Below, in pieces: positions 25,626 through 32,479 of a stretch of DNA of 36,613 bases. The notes below the pieces were generated by a model, which saw only the letters and a list, made by a program, of their open reading frames with translations, did no database searches and was not told the DNA's origin. How positions within the stretch are numbered: the first letter of the stretch is position 1; each line of letters opens with the position of its first letter. The translations under genes and the position numbers were made by a program. The DNA is from CAVXAE01 sp044225565 (GTDB taxonomy: Bacteria; Pseudomonadota; Gammaproteobacteria; Steroidobacterales; Steroidobacteraceae), in the NCBI GenBank assembly GCA_044225565.1, contig JBGAIL010000025.1, positions 1 to 36,613 of the forward strand, read 5' to 3'.

Positions 25626-25635
25626 CGCGCCATGC
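25613..25635. terminator. Imperfect hairpin at the end of the glycosidase-like gene
   Basis: GCATGCGC (25613-25620) can pair with GCGCCATGC (25627-25635) with one bulge and a 6-base loop, spanning the stop codon. It lies between convergent genes (49-base gap). There is no T-tract, so this is a weak terminator candidate only. Confidence 0.3.
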
Positions 25636-25674
25636 ATTGATGCGTTGCCGGGTCGCCGATTCGCGGGTTTCGGG

Positions 25675-27027
25675 CTATTCGTCCAGCACGGCGCCATTCG
25701 TGGCGATGACGCGCGAGTAGAAGTCTGCACTGGCCTTGCGTGTGCGTTTCTGCGTCGCATAGTCCACGTGCACGATGCCGAAGCGCTTGCTGAACCCGTG
25801 CGCCCATTCGAAGTTGTCGAGCAGCGACCACGCGAAATAGCCCCGCACATCCACGCCTTGCGCAATGGCGCTACGCACGGCGCGCAGGTGATTGCGCAGG
25901 TACTCGACTCGCAGCGGGTCCTGAAGGGGCTCGCTTGCAGCCTGCGGCGGGTCCGGAAAGGCAGCGCCGTTCTCCGTGACGTAGATCGGTGGCGCCCCAT
26001 AACGGGCGCTCATCCATTTGAGCGTGTCCGTGAGGCCCTGCGCGAACACTTCCCAGCCCGTCTCGGTGTGCAGTGCGCCGGCCTGCGCGACCCGCGAGGC
26101 GTGCAGCAGCCAGTCCGAGGCATCTGCTTTCGTCACGGCGCGCGTGTAGTAGTTGACGCCGAGATGATCGAGCGGCTGGCGGATGAGCTCGAGATCGGCG
26201 GCGGGCCAGTCCGGCCAGGCTTCGCCGAAGATCTCTTTCATCTCGGGCGGATATCGGCCGAGGCACGCCGGGTCCAGGTACTGCCGGTTCATGTAGGCCT
26301 CTGCGCGTTGCGTCGCCGCGAGGTCTGCCGGGGATTGCGAAGCCGCGTACTTCGGCTCGATGTTCACGACGAGCCCGATTTCATGCCGGCCGGTCGCGCG
26401 ATACGCCTGCACGCCGCGCCCGTGTGCACGCATCAGGTTGTGGCTCGCGATCGGCGCTTCGAACCGGTCGCGATGGCCCGGTGCGAGGGCGCCATGGAGA
26501 TAGCCACCGTCCGTCACCACCCACGGTTCGTTGAGCGTGGTCCATTTCTTCACCCGGCCATCGAGCGCGCGGTAGCACACGTCCGCGTACTCCGCGAACC
26601 ATTCCGCGATGTCCGGGTTCAGCCAGCCGCCGAGATCGTCGAGCGCTTCGGGCAGGTCCCAGTGGTACAGCGTGCACATGGGCTCGATGCCGTGCTCGAG
26701 CAGCGCATCCACCAGGCGGTCGTAGAAGCCGAGGCCGGCCTCGTTCACGCGGCCGCGCCCTTCGGGCAGCACGCGTCCCCAGGCGATGCTGAAGCGGTAG
26801 GCCTGCAGGCCGATCTGTTTCATCAGCGCGACGTCTTCGCGGTAGCGGCGGTAATGGTCGCAGGCGACGTCTGCGGTGTCGCCATCCCGCACCATGCCCG
26901 GCGTGTGCGCGAAGCGGCGCCAGATGGAAGGGCCGGCGCCATCCGCGAGCGGCGAGCCTTCGATCTGGTGCGCGGAGGTGGCCGCGCCCCACAGGAAGCC
27001 GTCGGGGAATCTTTCGCGAGTGCTCAC
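25675..27027 (-). CDS. GH1 beta-glucosidase, cytoplasmic
   Basis: A complete GH1 retaining beta-glucosidase of 450 residues. It begins RFPDGFLWGAATSAHQIEG, has the acid/base Glu167 in TLNEP and the nucleophile Glu352 in YVTENG. Other family marks are YHWDLPEALDDLGGWLNPD, LGVNYYTRAV and GYFAWSLLDNFEWAHGFSKR. There is no signal peptide, so it acts in the cytoplasm. GTG 27027 is the start; AAGGA lies about 9 bases upstream, and homology begins within a few residues. It is convergent with the permease/glycosidase operon and divergent from the ABC ATPase (79-base shared promoter region). In the model it hydrolyses sophorose or short sophoro-oligosaccharides that the GH94 enzyme leaves. GH1 enzymes have broad specificity, so the substrate is inferred from neighbours. 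Confidence 0.95.
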   Translation of the reverse strand: MSTRERFPDGFLWGAATSAHQIEGSPLADGAGPSIWRRFAHTPGMVRDGDTADVACDHYRRYREDVALMKQIGLQAYRFSIAWGRVLPEGRGRVNEAGLGFYDRLVDALLEHGIEPMCTLYHWDLPEALDDLGGWLNPDIAEWFAEYADVCYRALDGRVKKWTTLNEPWVVTDGGYLHGALAPGHRDRFEAPIASHNLMRAHGRGVQAYRATGRHEIGLVVNIEPKYAASQSPADLAATQRAEAYMNRQYLDPACLGRYPPEMKEIFGEAWPDWPAADLELIRQPLDHLGVNYYTRAVTKADASDWLLHASRVAQAGALHTETGWEVFAQGLTDTLKWMSARYGAPPIYVTENGAAFPDPPQAASEPLQDPLRVEYLRNHLRAVRSAIAQGVDVRGYFAWSLLDNFEWAHGFSKRFGIVHVDYATQKRTRKASADFYSRVIATNGAVLDE

Positions 27028-27106
27028 GGGGCCGCGTCCTTGTGTCGCTCGACCGGTATCGGCGTTCGCGGCGGATTCTATACGATAGGGACGGGGGTGA
27101 GACGGC

Positions 27107-28195
27107 ATGGCGCGGGTTGAGCTCGATCGGGTCAGCAAGGTGTTCCCGGGCGGCCAGAAGGCCGTGGCCGATGCCACGTTCGTGGTGGCGGACGGCGAGC
27201 TCGTCGTGCTCGTCGGGCCTTCCGGCTGCGGCAAGTCGACGCTGCTGCGCATGGTGGCGGGGCTGGAGGAGATCACCTCCGGCACGCTGAAGATCGGCGA
27301 CCGCGTGGTGAACGAGGTGCCGCCGAAAGAGCGCGACATCGCCATGGTGTTCCAGAGCTATGCGCTCTATCCGCACATGAGCGTCGCGGAGAACCTGGCG
27401 TTCGGCCTCAAGCTGCGCGGCGAGTCGCGCGAGGAGATTTCGGCGCGCGTGAAGGAAGCGGCTGCTTTGCTGGGGCTTGAAAGCCTCATGGAGCGCAAGC
27501 CGCGGCAGCTCTCCGGCGGGCAGCGGCAGCGCGTGGCGCTGGGGCGTGCGCTGGTGCGCAAGCCGCAGGTGTTCCTGCTGGATGAGCCGCTATCCAACCT
27601 CGATGCGAAGCTGCGCATGAGCACGCGCACGGAGATCGCGCGGCTGCACCGGAATCTCGAGGCCACCATGATCTACGTGACGCACGATCAGATCGAGGCG
27701 ATGACGCTGGGGCAGCGCATCGTGGTGATGAACGCGGGGGTGATCCAGCAGATCGATACGCCGATGCAGCTCTACGACCGACCCGCGAATGTGTTCGTCG
27801 CGACGTTCCTGGGGAGCCCGGCGATGAACCTGTATCGCGGCAAGCTCGCGGGCAGCGAGCTCGTGGGGGAAGGGTGGAGGCTTGCGGTGGGGGAGGGCGC
27901 GCCGCGCGGCTCGGGTGACGTCGAGCTGATCGTGGGCTTGCGTCCGGAGCATCTCCACGTGGCGAGCGGCGCGTCTGCAGGCGAGTTGCGGCTCGATGCG
28001 ACGATCGAGTCCGTCGAGCCGGTCGGCAACGAGGTCTTCCTCACCGCGATGCACGGATCGAAGGAGATCATCGCCCGCGTTCCGCCCCAGGCGCTCCCGG
28101 CTCCCGGCGAGCGGATCGCGTTCAGCTACTCCCCCGCCCAGCTCCACTTCTTCCGCGCCGACACCGAAGAGCGGCTCGTCCCGAATATTGCCTGA
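27107..28195 (+). CDS. Carbohydrate ABC transporter ATP-binding protein (MsmX/UgpC type)
   Basis: A 362-residue CUT1-family ATPase. Walker A is GPSGCGKST (37-45), the Q-loop lies in MVFQSYALYPHMS, the signature is LSGGQ (135-139), and Walker B is VFLLDE (155-160) followed by PLSNLD. After residue ~235 comes the MalK-like regulatory OB region (FLGSPAMNLYRGKL; GLRPEHLHVASG). It energises the two permeases at 21023-22719, which lack an adjacent ATPase; one such ATPase often serves several sugar importers. ATG 27107 has GGGGGTGA a few bases upstream. It is divergent from the GH1 gene, so uptake energy and cytoplasmic hydrolysis may be co-regulated. A small dyad (GCCTG-AAATA-CAGGC, 28190-28204) covers its stop. 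Confidence 0.95.
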   Translation: MARVELDRVSKVFPGGQKAVADATFVVADGELVVLVGPSGCGKSTLLRMVAGLEEITSGTLKIGDRVVNEVPPKERDIAMVFQSYALYPHMSVAENLAFGLKLRGESREEISARVKEAAALLGLESLMERKPRQLSGGQRQRVALGRALVRKPQVFLLDEPLSNLDAKLRMSTRTEIARLHRNLEATMIYVTHDQIEAMTLGQRIVVMNAGVIQQIDTPMQLYDRPANVFVATFLGSPAMNLYRGKLAGSELVGEGWRLAVGEGAPRGSGDVELIVGLRPEHLHVASGASAGELRLDATIESVEPVGNEVFLTAMHGSKEIIARVPPQALPAPGERIAFSYSPAQLHFFRADTEERLVPNIA

Positions 28196-28216
28196 AATAC
28201 AGGCTCCGGCGCCGCA

Positions 28217-29488
28217 TCAACTCATCATGTCCGCGCGGCGGGGCTCGCGCATGCGCAGGGCGGTGAGGAACGAGAGGCCGCAGATTGCGGCGACGTACCA
28301 GTAGTAGAGCGGCTCGTGGCCCTGCTGCTTTGCCCAGAGCGCGAAGAACTCCGCCGTGCCGCCGAAGATGGCGACCGCCACGCTGTGCGCCAGGCTCACG
28401 CCGAGCGCCCTGATGTGCACCGGAAACATCTCCGCCTTGAAGAGCCCGCTCACCGACGTGTAGAAGCTCAGGATCAGCAGCGACGCCAGCACCAGCAGGA
28501 ACGCCTGCCCCGCGCTGCCCGCGTTCGCCAACCCGTGCAGCAGCGGCACCGCGCCTACGGTCATGAGGCCCGTGAAGGCGAGGAGACACTTGCGGCGCCC
28601 GATGCGGTCCGAGAGCGCGCCCATCACGGGCTGCAGCAGCATGAAGATCGCCATCGCTCCCATCATCACCGCACTCACGGTCTTGATATCGAGCCCCGCC
28701 GTGTTCACCAGGAACTTCTGCATGTAGATGGTGAAGGTGTACAGGGACAGCGCGCCGCCCGAAGTGAGCGCCATCACGACGAGCAGCTCTTTTGGATGCT
28801 TCGCGAGCGCCGCCAGGCTGCCCGCCTCCTCTCTGCACGTCACCGACGGCGCGACGGACTCGTGCAGGTGATTGCGCATCAGCAGCACGGTGAAGGACAT
28901 CACGGCGCCGACGACGAACGCGATGCGCCATCCCCAGTCGCGGAGCTCGGCGTCGCCGAGGTTGTGTTGCAGGACGATGAGGAGCAGCAACGCGCACAGC
29001 TGCCCCGCGATCAGCGTCACGTAGAGGAACGAGGCATAGAAGCCCCGGTGGGCGTCCGTCGCCATCTCGCTGAGATAGGTGGCCGCAGCGCCGAACTGCC
29101 CGCCGGTCGAGAAGCCCTGCAGCAGCCTGCCCAGCAGGAGCAATGCCGGAGCCCATGCGCCGATGGCCGCGTAGGTCGGCAGCACGGCGATCAGCAGCGA
29201 GCCGCCTCCCATCAGCAGTACGGAGACGATGAGCGCCGCCTTGCGGCCCTTGCGGTCCGCGAAGCGCCCGAAGAACCACCCACCGACCGGCCGGATGAGG
29301 AAGCCTACTGCGTAGATGCCCGCGACGTTCAGCAGCTGCGCCGTGCGATCGCCCTCCGGGAAGAAGCTGCTCGCGAAATAGAGCGCCGTGAACGCGTAGA
29401 TGTAGAAATCGAACCATTCGATGAGGTTGCCGGCCGAGCCGGTCGCGATGGCCGCGATGCGCTGTCGGCGGCCGAGCCCGGAGCTCAC
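28217..29488 (-). CDS. MFS transporter, metabolite:H+ symporter (MHS) family
   Basis: A 12-helix inner-membrane symporter of 423 residues, similar to KgtP/ShiA/ProP-type transporters of organic acids and related metabolites. Marks include GSAGNLIEWFDFYIYAFTAL, the loop GGWFFGRFADRKGRKAAL, RLLQGFSTGGQFGAAATYLS and a second-half loop GALSDRIGRRKCLL. It ends in a short basic tail. The start is uncertain: GTG 29488 fits the homology, but the nearest good GGGGAG lies about 20 bases upstream; an in-frame TTG at 29566 would add 26 unlikely residues. It is divergent from a LysR regulator, which probably controls it. The substrate cannot be told from sequence. It is convergent with the ABC ATPase and probably not part of the glucan pathway. 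Confidence 0.9.
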   Translation of the reverse strand: MSSGLGRRQRIAAIATGSAGNLIEWFDFYIYAFTALYFASSFFPEGDRTAQLLNVAGIYAVGFLIRPVGGWFFGRFADRKGRKAALIVSVLLMGGGSLLIAVLPTYAAIGAWAPALLLLGRLLQGFSTGGQFGAAATYLSEMATDAHRGFYASFLYVTLIAGQLCALLLLIVLQHNLGDAELRDWGWRIAFVVGAVMSFTVLLMRNHLHESVAPSVTCREEAGSLAALAKHPKELLVVMALTSGGALSLYTFTIYMQKFLVNTAGLDIKTVSAVMMGAMAIFMLLQPVMGALSDRIGRRKCLLAFTGLMTVGAVPLLHGLANAGSAGQAFLLVLASLLILSFYTSVSGLFKAEMFPVHIRALGVSLAHSVAVAIFGGTAEFFALWAKQQGHEPLYYWYVAAICGLSFLTALRMREPRRADMMS

Positions 29489-29645
29489 GTGCGCGGATCC
29501 ATCGAAGGTCTCCCCTTGAGTGCGGCGCGGCGCGCGAACATGCCCCGCGCCGGCGCGAAAGCGCAATGTAGCGGCGGTTATTTATCCATGCCAGCCGCGG
29601 AGGGGGCTTGCCCCGGGTCCCCGGACGTGTGAACGTCGGCCGGCG

Positions 29646-30563
29646 ATGCAAACGCGGTTGAACCTGCAGCAACTGTCGGCCTTTCTGACGCTGGCGGACC
29701 ACGGCAGCTTCGGAGACGCTGCGGAGGCGCTCGGGGTCTCGCAGCCGGCGCTCAGCCGCACCATCCAGCAGGCCGAGAATCGCCTCGGCGCGCGACTTTT
29801 CGACCGGGATACCCGCAAGCTGCGCCTCACGCCCGCCGGCGAGCGCCTGGAGCCGCTCGCGCGCCGGCTCGTCCGGGAGTATCAGTCCGCCTTCGCGGAG
29901 TTCGACGACTTCGTCGCCGGCCGCCAGGGCCTGGTGCGCGTCGCGGCGCTGCCATCCCTGGCGGCGATGCTGTTGCCCGGCGTCATCGCGCGATTCCGCG
30001 AAACCCAGGACGCGGTGCGCATACATATCTGGGAAGACGTAGCGCGGCCAGTGCACCGTGCGGTGCTGGAAGGGCGCGCGGATATCGGTCTCGCCACGCA
30101 GCCCCCCATCGCGAGCGATCTGCGCTATCGGCAGCTGCTGCGCGACGAAGTGGTGCTCGTCTGCCGTACGGACGACATGCTCGCGCATCGCGAAGAGCAC
30201 GACTGGTCCGTCTTCGCCACGCGCGCCTGCGTCATCCCGTCACCCGAAACCGGACTGCGCGCGCTGGTCGACCAGGCGTTCGAGAAGGCGGGCGTTTCGG
30301 CGGACCCGCTCTTCAACTGCAAGCAGCCGACGACCATCGGCGCTCTCGTCAACGCGGGAGTGGGAATCGCCGCGCTGAGCCGGCTGACGCTGGCGCAGCT
30401 CGATTCTCCGACGCTCGCATACCGCAGGCTGCGCAACCCCACGGTGGCGCGCTCCATCGGCATCGTCACGCACGCTGCGCGCTCGCTCGCACCGGCGGCA
30501 CGCTTGTTCCTCAAAGAGCTCGAGGCCCAAGCGAAAAAGCTGCGCGCCGCGCATCGGCGGTGA
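29646..30563 (+). CDS. LysR-family transcriptional regulator
   Basis: A LysR-type regulator of 305 residues. The N-terminal winged helix-turn-helix (about 6-65) is clear: LNLQQLSAFLTLADHGSFGD, AAEALGVSQPALSRTIQQAE and RLGARLFDRDTRKLRLTPAG. The effector-binding part starts near residue 90 (LVRVAALPSLAAMLLPGVIA). ATG 29646 is the start because the HTH begins at once; an in-frame upstream start at 29520 would add unrelated residues. It is divergent from the MHS transporter across a gap of about 157 bases, the usual place for a LysR target operator. It probably responds to the substrate of that transporter. Confidence 0.93.
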   Translation: MQTRLNLQQLSAFLTLADHGSFGDAAEALGVSQPALSRTIQQAENRLGARLFDRDTRKLRLTPAGERLEPLARRLVREYQSAFAEFDDFVAGRQGLVRVAALPSLAAMLLPGVIARFRETQDAVRIHIWEDVARPVHRAVLEGRADIGLATQPPIASDLRYRQLLRDEVVLVCRTDDMLAHREEHDWSVFATRACVIPSPETGLRALVDQAFEKAGVSADPLFNCKQPTTIGALVNAGVGIAALSRLTLAQLDSPTLAYRRLRNPTVARSIGIVTHAARSLAPAARLFLKELEAQAKKLRAAHRR

Positions 30564-30587
30564 GCCGGCCAGGGGAGACCCGGAGCG

Positions 30588-30647
30588 ATGATGAGCCGGC
30601 GCGGCGTGCTCTGCGGCACGGCCGCCGCTCTCGCGGCCGCCGCATGA
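30588..30647 (+). pseudogene. 19-codon orphan reading frame resembling a Tat leader; probable gene remnant
   Basis: GGGGAG and GGAG precede ATGATG at 30588, starting a frame that encodes MMSRRGVLCGTAAALAAAA and then stops at 30647. The SRRGVL motif plus the Ala-rich stretch is the n- and start of h-region of a twin-arginine signal peptide, but no mature protein follows. It begins 24 bases after the LysR stop. This looks like the 5' end of a secreted-enzyme gene removed by deletion; a regulatory leader peptide is a less likely alternative. Confidence 0.5.
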
Positions 30648-30655
30648 ACGGCATA

Positions 30656-30681
30656 TCCACTTTTCGGGGTAAAGCGCTCTA
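30656..30681 (+). promoter_or_regulatory. ECF-type promoter for FecI/FecR module 3
   Basis: TCCACTTT (30656-30663), 11 bases, then CGCTCTA (30675-30681), 37 bases before the sigma start. The same two blocks with the same spacing stand before the module-3 receptor gene (32384-32409), while the spacer differs. That fits -35/-10 elements read by the module's own sigma factor, hence autoregulation. The assignment is inferred from this duplication. Confidence 0.65.
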
Positions 30682-30718
30682 ATGCGGGAACGGCACGGTT
30701 GACGGGCTCGGGGAAGGC

Positions 30719-31249
30719 ATGGGGGAGAAGCACCTTTTCGTCGCAGGGATCGCCTCGAAGTATGGCCAGCGGCTGAGGCGATTCCTTTCCGCGCGTGTGA
30801 GAAACAGTGCGGATGTACCTGATTTAGCTCAGGAAGTCTTCCTGCGCCTCCTGCGCGTGGACGATCACGAGACCATCCGCAGCCCGGAGTCCTATCTCTT
30901 CACCATCGCCAGCCACATCCTGCACCAGCACACCCTGCGGCAGTCCACGGCACCCGAATCCCTGGACGTCGAAGCCATGTGCTCGGAGCTGCGCAGCGAC
31001 GAGGAGGACGAGCCGGACGCACGCGCCGAGACACAGCAGCGTGTCGAGCAGCTGCAGCGTGCCATCGCGCAGCTTCGTCCGATGGAACAGAGCGCGTTGC
31101 TGCTGCACCGCTATGCGGGCTTTTCGATCAGCGAGATCGGCCTGCAGCTCGGTATCGCGCGGCCGACGGCGAAGAAATACCTCGCCAAGGCGCTGCTGCA
31201 CTGTCGAGACGCGCGCGGCGGGCCGGCCGAAGGAAGGGATGCTTCGTGA
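30719..31249 (+). CDS. ECF RNA polymerase sigma factor, FecI type (module 3)
   Basis: An ECF sigma factor of 176 residues. Region 2 contains NSADVPDLAQEVFLRLLRVD and ESYLFTIASHILHQHTLRQS; region 4 contains GFSISEIGLQLGIARPTAKK. An acidic linker (SDEEDEPDARAET) joins them. ATG 30719 follows GGGGAAGG. The stop overlaps the GTG start of the FecR gene, so the two are translationally coupled. A presumed self-recognised promoter lies at 30656-30681, and the same motif precedes the receptor gene, which identifies the likely regulon: this sigma, its FecR partner and the receptor at 32480. Confidence 0.93.
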   Translation: MGEKHLFVAGIASKYGQRLRRFLSARVRNSADVPDLAQEVFLRLLRVDDHETIRSPESYLFTIASHILHQHTLRQSTAPESLDVEAMCSELRSDEEDEPDARAETQQRVEQLQRAIAQLRPMEQSALLLHRYAGFSISEIGLQLGIARPTAKKYLAKALLHCRDARGGPAEGRDAS

Positions 31250-32379
31250 AGACCTCCAGCAAAGGTGCTGCGCCCGGCCGGCAGGCACTCATCGAAGCGG
31301 CGGACTGGTTCGTCGAGTTCCGCGTGGGCGATGCCGATGTGGCCGCCCGCCAGGAGTTCGACCGGTGGGTACGCCGCTCGCCCGAGAACATCCAGGCGTA
31401 TCTGCAGATCGCGACCACGTGGTCGGATCTGTCACAGGCGAAGCCGGAAGCCCCGCTCGACGTGCAGCAACTCGTCGCAGGCGCGCGCGACGTTCGCAAC
31501 GTGGTCGAGATGGGCCCAGCGCCGATATCCCATTCTCCGCCGCCAGCGAAATCGCGTCCGCGCGTCGCGGCAATCGCTTTGCTCGCAGCGACCATTGCCT
31601 GCCTCTGCGTAGGTACCGCGCTCGTGCTGCGCAGCCGCGCGCCGATCTATGCCACGGGCATCGGCGAGCAGCGTTTCCTCACGCTGCCAGATGGCTCCAC
31701 GGTGGAGCTCAACGCGCGCTCGAGCGTGCAAGTGCGCTTCAGCGGCCGCGAGCGCCTCGTCGAGCTGGTCGAAGGCCAGGCGCTGTTCGACATCGCAAAG
31801 GACGCCGGCCGTCCGTTCACCGTGAAGAGCGGCGAAACCCGCATCCGCGCGCTCGGAACGCAGTTCGACGTCTATCGCAAGGCGTCGGGCACCACCGTCA
31901 CCGTGCTGGAAGGCCGCGTCGCCGTGACGGCCGGCGCCGCAACCTCGCGAGAGCCGGCGCCTGAAACGACCGGGAGGCCGGAGCCGCTCCGCTCCGCCAG
32001 CGTGCGGTCCGTTGCCGGCTCCACGGCCGTGCCTCTCGACGCGAGGACCGGCCACGGCCTCGTGTATCTCTCGGCAGGCGAGCGCCTGGTGGTCTCTCCG
32101 AGCCGTGCGTTGTCGCCCGTGACGACCAACGTAGAAGCCGCCCGCGCCTGGACCCAGCGCCGGCTCATTTTCGATTCATCGCGCCTCGCGGACGTGGTGG
32201 AGGAGTTCAACCGGTACAACCACCGCCCGCTGCTCATCGAGAGCGAGTCGCTGCACGACATGCTCATCAGCGGCGTGTATTCCTCCACCGACCCTGCTTC
32301 GCTGCTGCGCTTCCTCCGGCACCAGCCGGGCGTGCAGGTGTCCGAAGCCGCGGACGGCATCCGGATCTCGACGCCGTAG
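31246..32379 (+). CDS. FecR-type anti-sigma/sigma regulator (module 3)
   Basis: A FecR-family regulator of 377 residues starting at GTG 31246, which overlaps the sigma stop (GTGA) and has AGGAAGGGA upstream. The N-terminal DUF4880 part is ALIEAADWFVEFRVGDADVA and RWVRRSPENIQAYLQIA. One membrane helix lies at about 105-128 (AAIALLAATIACLCVGTALV). The FecR domain has IGEQRFLTLPDGSTVELNAR and IRALGTQFDVYRK. The C-terminal region has SRLADVVEEFNRYNHRPLLI and ends near GIRISTP. It is about 45-55 residues longer than the other two FecR proteins here, mainly from a Ser/Pro/Arg-rich insert at about 225-275 between the FecR domain and the C-terminal part. It should relay the signal from the receptor at 32480 to the sigma factor. 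Confidence 0.93.
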   Translation: MKTSSKGAAPGRQALIEAADWFVEFRVGDADVAARQEFDRWVRRSPENIQAYLQIATTWSDLSQAKPEAPLDVQQLVAGARDVRNVVEMGPAPISHSPPPAKSRPRVAAIALLAATIACLCVGTALVLRSRAPIYATGIGEQRFLTLPDGSTVELNARSSVQVRFSGRERLVELVEGQALFDIAKDAGRPFTVKSGETRIRALGTQFDVYRKASGTTVTVLEGRVAVTAGAATSREPAPETTGRPEPLRSASVRSVAGSTAVPLDARTGHGLVYLSAGERLVVSPSRALSPVTTNVEAARAWTQRRLIFDSSRLADVVEEFNRYNHRPLLIESESLHDMLISGVYSSTDPASLLRFLRHQPGVQVSEAADGIRISTP

Positions 32380-32383
32380 CATG

Positions 32384-32409
32384 TCCACTTTCCACCCGGC
32401 AACGCTCTA
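32384..32409 (+). promoter_or_regulatory. ECF-type promoter for the module-3 receptor gene
   Basis: TCCACTTT (32384-32391), 11 bases, then CGCTCTA (32403-32409), identical in both blocks and spacing to the site before the module-3 sigma gene. It begins 5 bases after the FecR stop and leaves a 5' leader of roughly 60-70 bases. This site also argues against starting the receptor at 32381, since that would place the promoter inside the coding region. Confidence 0.65.
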
Positions 32410-32479
32410 TAGCTCCACGAGTCGCGCGTCATGCCCGACGCCGACGATCGGAAGCCTCAGGAGAGGCGGGGGAGTCATC

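Noticed and set aside
27028..27106. TATACGAT at 27079-27086 as a -10 box for the ABC ATPase gene
   Set aside because: No acceptable -35 element lies at the right distance, so it could not be separated from chance.
28190..28204. GCCTG-AAATA-CAGGC as a terminator after the ABC ATPase gene
   Set aside because: Only 5-base arms and no T-tract; too weak to list as a terminator.
28122..30200. A minus-strand open frame of 692 codons over the MFS and LysR genes
   Set aside because: It is out of frame with the MFS protein and antisense to LysR; the composition is Arg-rich with no domain.
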